The position numbers were made by a program, and so were the translations under genes. Shown in pieces: positions 12,369 through 24,800 of a stretch of DNA of 64,000 bases. Location: the NCBI GenBank assembly GCA_013076295.1, contig RQOL01000855.1, forward strand, positions 1,488,001 to 1,552,000, written 5' to 3'. This DNA comes from Sanderia malayensis (lineage: Eukaryota; Cnidaria; Scyphozoa; Semaeostomeae; Pelagiidae). The notes beneath the pieces are model-generated. The model saw nothing but the letters and a program-made list of their open reading frames with translations. It was not told the DNA's origin and made no database searches. Numbering within the stretch: the first letter of the stretch is position 1; each line of letters begins with the position of its first letter.

Positions 12369-12896
12369 TTAATTCAGAACTTTGCATCTCTGGTTTTGAG
12401 GCCCTTCGTCTTCAAAATCATCACTATCATCCTCATTTTCTTCTTCAAATATTGGAATAGTTGTTTCATGACGCTTACCTAAATTACAAAAACATTTTAG
12501 TATTGTAAAGAATATTTATATGATAAAAATGATGAAGTATTATAAGTATGCATAATAAAGTTATTGGACATATATAACCATTTAGTAGAAAATCGGCTCA
12601 GTAACCATGAAAATGGTCAAAGTACGACAACACGGTGGTCATAAAAAACTTTGGAAATAGCAATTGAAACAGAGCGAAAACTGGCTCATAAGTAATCGAG
12701 ACCTATTAATTAGGGCCTTCTGGTCATTTTGAGACAATTCTCAGCCTTCCAGGATAGATATTTAATAAAAGTTAAAATTCACGATTTTAAAGGTGTGTTA
12801 CCAAGATATGAGATGCACGAAATTGTTTGAAATATTTCTATACTCACCACTTTGGACAGGTCCTTTGTATCTGACAACTCTTGATGTGACTCGCAC
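12369..12896 (-). other. Gene A: last linker exon and acidic C-terminal tail
   Basis: Exon near 12896-12851 reads VRVTSRVVRYKGPVQSG. The final exon (from about 12480, phase 1) reads GKRHETTIPIFEEENEDD, continues acidic, and ends with a lone Cys four residues from the TAA stop. Gene B ends GKRDEILVPIFEDDDIDD with a Cys at the same place. The matched tails show that both 3' ends are real and that the F-type lectin array of B sits upstream of this exon. Confidence 0.85.
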
Positions 12897-15800
12897 TGGA
12901 AGCAAAATGAGAGCATTTGTAGATAAAGAAAAAAACGATCAATTATGCTTCTACGAATGCAGCTAAAAAATAAGTTTATTTGAGCTTCAAGGAAAAAAAG
13001 TTGGTTTTACAAGACATACCAGCTGAACTGACAGAAACTGAGAACATTGAAGGACCAAGACGTGGTCTTCTTCCAATTGTTTTCATCCAGGCAAGATTAA
13101 CTCTGCCATTAGATTTATATCCAGCAACAACAAACGAATCGTAGGATCCTAACTGTCCTCTTGCACCAATAGAGCTCTAGAAATAACAGTTGAAATACAG
13201 TAAATACCCGTATACAAAGGGCCTACTTTTATAAAAACATTCGGGCAAAATTTCTTTTCGAAAGAGTGGAAGAAACAATAGTGTTTGAGCAATACACTTG
13301 ATGCTAAATCTACATGCTTTTATATAAAAGTAAATTATCAATTTATTGTATTCATAGATTCATCCATGGGTCATGACGGTGAAGCAGCAATGACCTTGCT
13401 CATGAAGGATTGCTACTTGAGCATGAAACATGTGAATTGGTATAACATGATTCATTCCGAGTTGATGTTATGCAAGAAATGCATGAATGAAGTACTCACA
13501 AGGCTGCGTTGTACAGCACTGGTTAAGCAAGATTTGAAGTCGCCTTGCGATGCCACAAGTACTATCGAGTTGACAGGCACGCTTCTGATAAAAGAAGCAA
13601 CAGCTTGTGCACTTTCAGCATTGCTACTCTTAAAACTTGCACGCTTGATGAACTTTCCACTTGGGTATTGAAGGACGACGAAGTTGAGACCATTTACTTG
13701 CATACTCTTCTCAACGCCATTCACTTTGATTGATCCAACTGCTGAGCTGCATCCAACTCCAGCACCAGAATCTTTGCATCCCATTGCCTTCAGCTCGATC
13801 TTCAATGCTGAAAATTAATGCCTTGCATTATAGCTTATCTATATATTCACGAGGAAACCCTCCATCTATACAATTAGTTCAAGGTGAAAATATAAGAACT
13901 AAATGCCAATTTGATAAGTTAGATTCCGCGCATGCAAATTAAGCCGTCTCCCCTCTTTCATGAAATCATGTCCAAAGTAAGTGCATAAGTATTTTTACGC
14001 TTATGTACTTTCGGGACACACGCAGGGACGATATGCCTGTGGTAGTTTCGGGATCATTTCTCGGGAAATTTCACTGGGCAATCGGCAAAACGAGTTCAAA
14101 TGGGTGTGTAAGCATATCAGACTGTCTGTGTCCCCCGACGTACCACAAACTGAGTACTCGGACGGGTTCAATGGTTTTTCGGCGTTTCTGCCGGAAACCA
14201 TTTCGAGTCTGAAAGACGAAAAGTCCCAGTACGCCGGGGGTCTACTTTCTCTTGTAGACCCTCGGCGTACCGGCCCTCATTTAATTTCAGCTCAACTTCA
14301 GTGGCATACATGGAATCGAACAGCGACTCCATGAGTGGCAAGCACAAGTACCAACCACTCTGCCACCAGAGCTGAGTTAATTGATTAGCAACAAACTACG
14401 AATGACTTCAGGATTACGTTAACAAGCGTAGAAGCTTGGGCACAAATCAAAGCCATGGCTGAGTGCTGAGAGCACTAGAATGAACATTAGTAATCAAAAT
14501 AGTCACAACCAACAATAGCTCATAGTTACCTGGTCGTACAGGAAAGGTTAATGGTTTTGAACCCTGGCACAAATATTTGATTTCCAGATATTTCGATGTA
14601 CCACGACAAGGATCGCCAAATACTTGACTTGATGCTGTCACAGTGCAAGCTTGCTTGCCTTGACACAACTTCTGCACAACAGCCAAGGACCTAGAGGAAA
14701 CAAGCAACAAACACATTCATCAACAGGCATAAACTATGGACTCGAAATTCTTCATAAACAAGTGTAAGGTTGATGTTGAATATAAAAAATCAAAACAAGA
14801 ACATGCGCATTACCCTTCAGATCTGCAATTTGTGCTTCTCATTTTTCCTGTGTTGCACTGGTCTTTGTTCAGCCTCCCATACAATGCGTACACGACACGC
14901 AATTGTGTTCCCGTGGGACATTGCAAGTTTTTTACACCATTTTCACAAATCACAACACTCATCTCAGAAGGATCTGCATTTAAAGATGCACGCTTAATTA
15001 TTAAAAACACTCTCTTCGAATGCTACACAAGATTATGCCATGAACTTCGTTCGAATTAGATAGAGCTCGAATTATACGAGTTCATAACATGCACATTTGG
15101 TTGTACTTACTTTGAAGTGGTTGCTGGATGACTTTCTTCACACCTGAAAAATCAAGAAATTCTCAACAGAAAATGAACACCAAAGTTATGCGTGTATCGT
15201 GTACGTAATTATTTTGCACGATACAGTAAAATCGTGCTGTGTTGTTAATGTATCGTGTACAGCAATGTACAATACACGATGTGTAAGCGTGCCATGCAGC
15301 TGTCCCGTGCTGTATCAACATACCTATCTGTGCAAACTGTGTAGCTATGCCAGAGCTTGTACGGATGTTTTTCTGTACTGTCCACGAAGCTCTTTCAGTT
15401 CCTTTGAAGCCAATTAATGAATAGGAGGAGCCAGGCTTTTTTACAAAAGGTTCCTGTCCTCCAACACTGCACTGCAAATCAAATGGAAATTTAAAACATT
15501 ACTGTAGGGTTGGAGCAAAAAAAGTAGCCTGCAGAATGACATAGCAATAAAAGGTCCATAATTCTTAGTATACAGTAAAATATCGATAACTCGAGCCTTC
15601 AATGGACGAATGAAAATGTTCCAAGTTAAAAGATGTTCGAGTCATGGAGGATTCAGCCTCCAGGTGAAATGAAAGTTGGTTCGAGTTATCGTGGAGTCAT
15701 AGAGAATCTTTTGTATATATTTAATAAAAATATACAAATATAGAGGAAGTATAGAGACAAATTAAAGGCAGTTGAAAGCATGATAAAATTATACAAGAAT

Positions 15801-18800
15801 AACTTACAAGGGCAGCATATGCTGACGAAGTCATTTTGGTCGAAAACGAACCCTTGGATGACACCAAAACCATTCTATTTGACTTAACACCATCTATGAA
15901 TTTCGTGAGACGCTTTGAAGCCGTATTGTCTGACTCTGTGTTGAAATTTTGTCTTTTTTCCAACTTTCCAGTCTTGATATTGACAATGCCCACATTAAGT
16001 CCAGGTTTGGAAATACATCTGTCCACGCCGTTGATTTTGATAGTGGACGAAGAGATTCCAGCTGACATTTCAATTTTAAATACTGAAATAAACAAGAAAA
16101 TGCTTTAGCTCCATACGCAAATAAACAAAGACTCGATTATTCATGACGTGTTTATACAAGTTCCAGGAAGAAAAACAGAAAGAGGAAAATCTTCATGAAG
16201 AAGAATGCAAGAAAGAGAATAAATAAATCTTCATTTTCTCTTTAAAAAAATGTTTCCTTCTTATTTCTAGGAGAAGAAAAAGGGAGTTGGAGGAAAGAAA
16301 GGTGGCTAAAAAAACAAAAAGTGATGAATATGGAGAAAAGTACAGAACAGAACGAAAGCCTAAAAGATACATTATTATTTATACAGATCATATAGACTCA
16401 CATTTCGCATTTCCTGGTTTTGGACTTTGATCTGCAATGAAAAAGATAATCTAGCATGATTTTCAAACACAAACCGATTCTATAAATACTTCCATAGTTG
16501 CTGGTTTAATCAAGCATATAACAACATCTGCATAAGAATTGAATAAAGAATCCAAACAGACCTGGTGAGCCTTTCTTTCCGATTCCTCCTTGCCTGACAA
16601 AGTATCTTCCCAGCTTGTTACCAGCACTGAACACTATCAGTAAATTACAAGAGTAAGTATAGCCTCCTTGAATTTTAAAAATAATAATTCATGCATTAAA
16701 ATATCTAATTGATGAACATTTACTTACATCTAAGACAGGTCCACTGTAGAGACATCAGAGACAAGGGGCATTGGGCTGTAGGTAACAGCGTATAAAAGTT
16801 CTTTTTATTTCCAGCTAGGCCACGGATCTGTTTCATATCAACACCATTTCCAAAACCAAGTGAGAATACTCGAACACCAAGATTTTGTAATGATTTAATG
16901 GAGCTAGCCAGTCCATTGACATTGGTTGAAAATTTGGTCTGTGTAACGACGAATATGACAGACTGAGAGCTTCTCTTAACTGTGAACAATCCCTTCATGA
17001 AATTCAATGCACTTGCTAGGTTCTGGCCTCCAACATCTGGCTTCATTTCAGCAATAACATCTCGTAGCTGAGTTTCACAAATGATCTAAAACGCATCATG
17101 TATATTTCTGTTAAAGTAGTGCAGATATCAGAGAAGTAACGCAACATGTTGAGGCTTTTTCAGGCTAGCTAAAGTCTAAATCAACAACCAACAACTTAAA
17201 TTACACCTCAGAATATAATACAAAATGCTTTCAACTGCAACGTTGTTACCTCTTTGTCGTTCATAACAATCTTCAAAGGATTTTTACCAACTTGTACAAT
17301 AGAAAAGCGACTGCCCTTCAGTTTGAACATATTAGCCAAGTTGAACACGTAACGTTTGATTAGTTCGTAGTTTTCCGTGGTATGTCCATCATAAATAATA
17401 CCAACGCGCGATGGTGCCACAGCTAAAATTTCAAAATAAGCAGATTCAGTAATCCTAGCACAGAAGCCAACATCTAAAAGGTATAAACCAAGATATCAAT
17501 CAGACAATGTTGTAGAGATATCACTTACCTCCATAGCCAAAGTTATTGACTGCCTTCTCCCAGTTCCATTGAGTTCGCAGCTTTATAAGAAGCTCGCTAG
17601 TAATCGTCATTACTAAAAGTAACAAAGAACACATCGTCATGATCTGTTAGAGTTAAAGGGTTGTAGATGGACACAGCATTAAACATGGGAATATGCGTGT
17701 CTCCATGTAAAGCAATCTACTCTATGAGTCAATCACCTTGGACTCCTCCGGTAGTTGGATCGCCCTTGTCTCCTTCTCCTTCGAGAGAAAATGGTGATAT
17801 GGGACCAGTATTTTCTCCATTGTTCTCTGTACTTGGCTTAGTAATGCCTCCACACTGACTTACGCCTTGATTCGGTGATACTTTATCACCTCCCCTTTCT
17901 CTTTCCTTGTCACCAATACCTGGTTGAGGACCAACAGGCAACGGTTTTGGCTTTAAAGTAAGTGGAGGGCGGATTGGTCCTATTCCTCCTGGTCCTATAA
18001 GTTCTTCTGTTCCAGGTCCAACTCCTGGTTCTGGACCGGGTAAGGGTCCTGGAATTGGTGGAGTTTCAATTTCTGGTGCGGGCTCAGGCTCTCCAGGTAT
18101 ACCAGGTTTTTCAGGTTTACCAGGCTTGCCAGGTTTTCCTGGCCCTCCAGGACCTTCCTCTCCCGGCTGACCAGGTTCTCCAGGCTTAGCAGGTTCTCCA
18201 GGCAGGCCAGGCTCTCCAGGCTTTCCAGGCTCTTGAGGACCTTCCTCTCCTGGCTGACCAGGTTTTCCAGGCTGACCAGGTTTACCAGGCTTTCCAGGTT
18301 TTCCAGGCTCTTCAGGACCTTCCTCTCCCGGCTGACCAGGTTCTCCAGGCTGACCAGGTTTACCAGGCTTACCAGGTTTTCCAGGTTTGCTAGGCTTTCC
18401 AGGCTCTTGAGGACCTTCCTCTCCCGGCTGACCAGGTTTTCCAGGCTGACCAGGTTTACCAGGCTCTTCAGGACCTTCCTCTCCCGGCTTACCAGGTTTG
18501 CCAGGCTTTCCAGGTTTTCCAGGCTCTCCAGGACCTTCCTCTCCCGGCTGACCAGGTTTACCAGGCTTACCAGGTTTGCCAGGCTTTCCAGGTTTTCCAG
18601 GCTCTTCAGGACCTTCCTCTCCCGGCTGACCAGGTTCTCCAGGCTCACCAGGCTTACCAGGTTTGCCAGGCTTTCCAGGTTTTCCAGGTTCTTCAGGACC
18701 TTCCTCTCCCGGTTGACCAGGTTCTCCAGGCTGACCAGGCTGACCAGGTTTTCCAGGTTTGCCAGGCTTTCCAGGTTTTCCAGGCTCTTCAGGACCTTCC

Positions 18801-21800
18801 TCTCCTGGCTGACCAGGTTCTCCAGGCTCACCAGGTTTACCAGGCTTACCGGGTTTGCCAGGCTTTCCAGGTTTTCCAGGCTCTTCAGGACCTTCCTCTC
18901 CCGGCTGACCAGGTTCTCCAGGCTCACCAGGCTTACCAGGCTTACCGGGTTTGCCAGGCTTTCCAGGTTTTCCAGGCTCTTCAGGACCTTCCTCTCCTGG
19001 CTGACCAGGTTCTCCAGGCTCACCAGGTTTACCAGGCTTACCGGGTTTGCCAGGCTTTCCAGGTTTTCCAGGCTCTTCAGGACCTTCCTCTCCTGGCTGA
19101 CCAGGTTCTCCAGGCTCACCAGGCTTACCAGGCTTACCGGGTTTGCCAGGCTTTCCAGGTTTTCCAGGCTCTTCAGGACCTTCCTCTCCCGGCTGACCAG
19201 GTTCTCCAGGCTGACCAGGTTTACCAGGTTCTCCAGGCTCACCAGGCTTTCCAGGTTTGCCAGGCTTTCCAGGCTCTTGAGGACCTTCCTCTCCCGGCTG
19301 ACCAGGTTCTCCAGGCTGACCAGGTTTACCAGGTTTTCCAGGCTGACCAGGCTTACCAGGTTTTCCAGGTTTACCAGGCTTTCCAGGTTTTCCAGGCTCT
19401 TCAGGACCTTCCTCTCCCGGCTGACCAGGTTCTCCAGGCTGACCAGCTTTACCAGGCTTTCCAGGTTTGCCAGGTTTTCCAGGCTCTTCAGGACCTTCCT
19501 CTCCCGGCTGACCAGGTTCTCCAGGCTGACCAGGTTTACCAGGTTTTCCAGGCTGACCAGGCTTACCAGGTTTTCCAGGCTTTCCAGGTTTTCCAGGCTC
19601 TTCAGGACCTTCCTCTCCCGGCTGACCAGGTTCTCCAGGCTGACCAGGTTTACCAGGCTTTCCAGGTTTGCCAGGCTTTCCAGGTTTTCCAGGCTCTTCA
19701 GGACCTTCTTCTCCTGGCTGACCAGGCTCTCCAGGCTGACCAGGCTTTCCAGGCTTTCCAGGCTCTTGAGGACCTTCCTCTCCTGGCTGACCAGGTTCTC
19801 CAGGCTGACCAGGCTTACCAGGCTTTCCAGGTTTGCCAGGTTTTCCAGGCTCTTCGGGACCTTCCTCTCCTGGTTGACCAGGCTCTCCCGGCTGACCAGG
19901 TTCTCCAGGCTTTCCAGGCTCTTGAGGACCTTCCTCCCCAGGCTGACCAGGTTCTCCAGGTTGGCCAGGCCTTCCAGGTTTTCCAGGCTCTCCAGGACCA
20001 TCCTCTCCTGGTTTACCAGGCTCCCCAGGACCTTGTTCTCCAGGCTCACCTGGCTTGACCCCCTCCGGTGTTTCAACGACTGGCTTTTCCTAAAATTTAA
20101 GATTCAATCCACTAAAGTGTTGAAAACATAAGACGTAGTATTTCAATTAAAATGAAGATGCATGCTTGCAGAACCTACCTCTTCCTTTGATCCAGTAGTT
20201 CCAGGCCCTCCATTGTTGGACGATGGTTTCGGCGTGACTGGTCTTGGCACAGGTTTCTCTGGTCCAATCGGCTCAACATTCGTGCCTTTTGCACCACCAG
20301 ACGTAGCAACGTCGGTACCCCCGTCACCATTTGGCTTATCCCCAGTTGCACCACCGCGATTTCCTTCACCTGGATCAGGTGATGATGGGCCACCAGGTGT
20401 CCCTGGGTCCGGTTTACCTGATGTCTCTCCTGGAATACTGCTTGTAGACCCTGTCTCTTTAATTATCTCCCCACCAATTCCACAAGTGACCGTTGTCACA
20501 CGATCACCGGGGGGTGGTCCATTAACAACTAAAAGAATCGCAAAACATCTTAAATTTGAAATCATTCCAAAACATTGGATGGATATAATGACCTTCAATC
20601 AATGGTAGGCACCCTTAATAAGATATCTACTTACTGATTGTTAACCCGTATTGTATTCTGAAAACAATGACGCATAGTTGAGAAATTGGTGCTTGAAGAC
20701 CAAGGTCTGACGTAGAGGAGGATCTTGTTACTTGTTGTCTGTTTGTATCTCCCACCCCTGCAATTTTTAAATCAATCGTTTTATTGCCAATCACTGTCTT
20801 GTCAAGGCAGATTACGAATTTTGGTTGATTGTTAAATTAAAAACGAGAACTGCTTCACTTCTCACCTACAGTAACAACAGTTACTCCTATATTTTTCAAA
20901 ACTCGTGCCGGCTTTACAACGTTATCAGTTGAGCTGCCTTGCATGATCAGGACAACAATCTTCACTGGACTTCGCAATTTAGGTATCACTCGTTTATATA
21001 CGACATTCAATGCAAGGCCTCCATTTGAGACCTTGCCAGAAGCTGGCCTGATTCTTCTGAGGCTGTTTTGCACATCCTTGATTCTTCGCATGATTCTCGA
21101 TTTGAATCTGAGTCTTGGCCGGATTCCGTATGTCACTAGAGATACTTTAACAGCGTTCAATTTAAATAGACGAATAATGTTGTACATGAATCTGGTTATA
21201 ATATCAAAGTTGCTGTCGTCTGAGATATCAACGACGAAAACCAAGTCAGCTTGCTTTAAACCTGAAAGAAAACAACCTTGCTACACTCAATATATACTTG
21301 ACGCTATACACTGTCACTAATACAGAGTAACAACATAACATGCATTAAAATAATGCAATCATCAGAGAAGAGAATGCTACAAACCTCCATATACGATTCC
21401 TGTTTTGATTTTGTTCCAATCCCAGAGCGATCTCAATTTTTCAATATCTTTACTTGTACTTGATGGCAACAAGCACCCTTTAAAAGTGGGAGACAGTAGT
21501 TAAGAAGCATTCATCAGTAGTGGGTAAGAGATAGCAAATGAAATGGGGTACATGACCCAAATATCTCACCGATTGGGGGAAGGACGACTGGGGTTGGTGC
21601 AGGTTTCTCTTTACTTGGAACTTTAACTTTTCCCGTGTCAGTTTCTTCAGGATTCACTCCAACAACTATGCGAATCGAGTTGAAATAAATTACAAACACT
21701 AAATTACAATTGGCTCTCTGCTGAAAGAACCAAATGATATACTGTATGATATAATATAAAATATATGTAGAATAAATGTACCTTTGATTAAGTTATCTCG

Positions 21801-24800
21801 CATTCTCATAATAATAGTTGGAAGTCTGGTCCACAAGGTAATAATCTTATATCCAAAAATTGGTCTGATGAATTTAAAAGACACGATCTTTCGTATTCCA
21901 ATGGTGTATATAAATGCACCCGCATTTGCGAGGGCTCTCGAAGGCACTTTGACATTATCGGTTGGGTTACTGGTGGCAATAACGAAAGCAATGTTCTTGG
22001 CTGACTTATCAGGAGACCTGGCGAATAACTTGCGGGCTGTATCCATAGCTTGGCCAAGTCTTTTGCCTGGTAGAGCATTGTATTTAAGTGCATTACAAGC
22101 CGCCTTTAATGGACCAGAGCCAACAAACGTCTTCCATTCTGTGTACACAGCATCGACATTGCCGCCGTATACGATAAATGAAATTCTTGAGTTGCGGCCG
22201 AATTGCAAGGCAATGTTAAACACGAGCTTCTTAACTATGTCAAATCGATTGCCGGCTTGTCCATCAATGATGAAGATAACGTTAGCACCGTTCAAGCCTT
22301 CAAAGAAAACAGTTTTTATTCAATGCAGGAGTGCATAGCTGTGTGTATTCAATAAAACTCAGAACAAAATAAATAATTGAATAATAAACATGCTAGTTGT
22401 TAGCTAGTAGTAAGTTGCAATGTCAAATTCAGCATACCATAAAATATGAGGTTGTTTCTTGAAGTCTTCCAATACCAGTTCAAGATCAACTGACTTTTTG
22501 ATACTACAAACAAAAACAACATAATTAAACTACAACTAATCATACATTATGAAGAGACAGAATAGGTCCCACTGATCCCGTTGAGACAATTCCCAGCTCT
22601 CTAGGACTAACGGTTCAAATTTTAGTCGGTGAGGGTGGCCAGCGGATATTAATTTATACTTTCTACCTTACATGAAGCAGGTACTGAGAAATTGAAATAG
22701 GCTAGAAAGTGACTCACAAGGAGTCGAATTATACTAAATAGGTCCTATTGATCACGTTGAGACAATTCCCAGCTCTCTAAGACTAACGGTTCAAATTTTA
22801 GCCGGTGAGGGTGGCCCGCGGATAGTGACTCATACTTTCACCTTACATGAAGCAGGTACTGAGAAATTGAAATTTTGAAATAGGCTGGAAAATGACTCAC
22901 AGAGAATCAAATCATACTAAATAGGTCCTACTGATCACGTTGAGACAATTCCCAGCTCTCTAGGACTAACGGTTCAAATTTTAGCCGGTGAGGGTGGCCC
23001 GCGGATAGAGACTCATACTTTCTACCTTACACGAAGCAGGTACTGAGAAATTGAAACTTTGAAATAGGCTGGAAAATGACTCACAAAGAGTCAAATTATA
23101 CTAAATAGGTCCTACTGATCACGTTGAGACAATTCCCAGCTCTCTAGGACTAACGGTTCAAATTTTAGCCGGTGAAGGTGGCCCGCGGATAGTAATTTAT
23201 ACTTTCTACCTTACATGAAGCAGAGGTAGTGAGAAATTGAAATTTTGAAATAGGCTGGAAAATGACTCACAAAGAATCAAATCATACTAAATAGGTCCTA
23301 CTGATCACGTTGAGACAATTCCCGGCTCTCTAGGACTAACCGTTCAAATTTTAGTCGGTGAGGGTGGCCCGCGGATAGTAATTTATACTTTCTACCTTAC
23401 ATGAAGCAGGTAATGAGAAATTGAAATTTTGAAATAGGCTGAAAAATGACTCACAAAGAGTCAAATTATACTAAATAGGTCCTATTGATCACGTTGAGAC
23501 AATTCCCAGCTCTCTAGGACTAACCGTTCAAATTTTAGTCGGTGAGGGTGGCCCGCGGATAGTGATTCATACTTTCTACCTTACATGAAGCAGGTACTGA
23601 GAAATTGAAATTTTGAAATAGGCTGGAAAATGACTCACAAGGAGTCGAATTATACTAAATAAGTCCTACGGATCACGTTGAGACAATTCCCAGCTCTCTA
23701 GGACTAACGGTTCAAATTTTAGTCGGCGAGGGTTGCCCGCGGATAGTGATTCATATTTTCTACCTTACATGAAGCAGGTACTGAGAAATTGAAATTTTGA
23801 AATAGGCTGGAAAATGACTCACAGAGAATCAAATCATACTAAATAGGTCCTACTGATCACGTTGAGACAATTCCCAGCTCTCTGAGACTAACCATTCAAA
23901 TTTTAGCCGGTGAGGGTTGCCCGCGGATAGAGACTCATACTTTCTACCTTACACGAAGCAGGTACTGAGAAATTGAAACTTTGAAATAGGCTGGAAAATG
24001 ACTCACAAAGAGTCAAATTATACTAAATAGGTCCTACTGATCACGTTGAGACAATTCCCAGCTCTCTAGGACTAACGGTTCAAACTTTAGCCGGTGAGGG
24101 TGGCCCGCGGATAGTAATTTATACTTTCTACCTTACATGAAGCAGAGGTAGTGAGAAATTGAAATTTTGAAATAGGCTGGAAAATGACTCACAAAGAATC
24201 AAATCATACTAAATAGGTCCTACTGATCACGTTGAGACAATTCCCGGCTCTCTAGGACTAACCGTTCAAATTTTAGTCGGTGAGGGTGGCCCGCGGATAG
24301 TAATTTATACTTTCTACCTTACATGAAGCAGGTAATGAGAAATTGAAATTTTGAAATAGGCTGAAAAATGACTCACAAAGAGTCAAATTATACTAAATAG
24401 GTCCTATTGATCACGTTGAGACAATTCCCAGCTCTCTAGGACTAACCGTTCAAATTTTAGTCGGTGAGGGTGGCCCGCGGATAGTGATTCATACTTTCTA
24501 CCTTACATGAAGCAGGTACTGAGAAATTGAAATTTTGAAATAGGCTGGAAAATGACTCACAAGGAGTCGAATTATACTAAATAAGTCCTACGGATCACGT
24601 TGAGACAATTCCCAGCTCTCTAGGACTAACGGTTCAAATTTTAGTCGGCGAGGGTTGCCCGCGGATAGTGATTCATACTTTCTACCTTACATGAAGCAGG
24701 TACTGAGAAATTGAAATTTTGAAATAGGCTGGAAAATGACTCACAAGGAGTCGAATTATACTAAATAAGTCCTACGGATCACGTTGAGACAATTCCCAGC

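Noticed and set aside
14290..14380. Functional tRNA gene
   Set aside because: A and B boxes are present but the acceptor and anticodon arms do not fold convincingly, and the sequence continues into a SINE-like body.
15183..15310. GTATCGTGTAC palindromic repeats as a regulatory site
   Set aside because: Short imperfect inverted and direct copies inside an intron; looks like decayed repeat sequence and nothing ties it to regulation.
17995..20131. Two long open frames (Leu/Ser/Glu-rich on minus, Arg/Phe/Leu-rich on plus)
   Set aside because: Both are shadow frames of the collagen-like exon; only the Gly-X-Y frame joins the flanking exons in phase.
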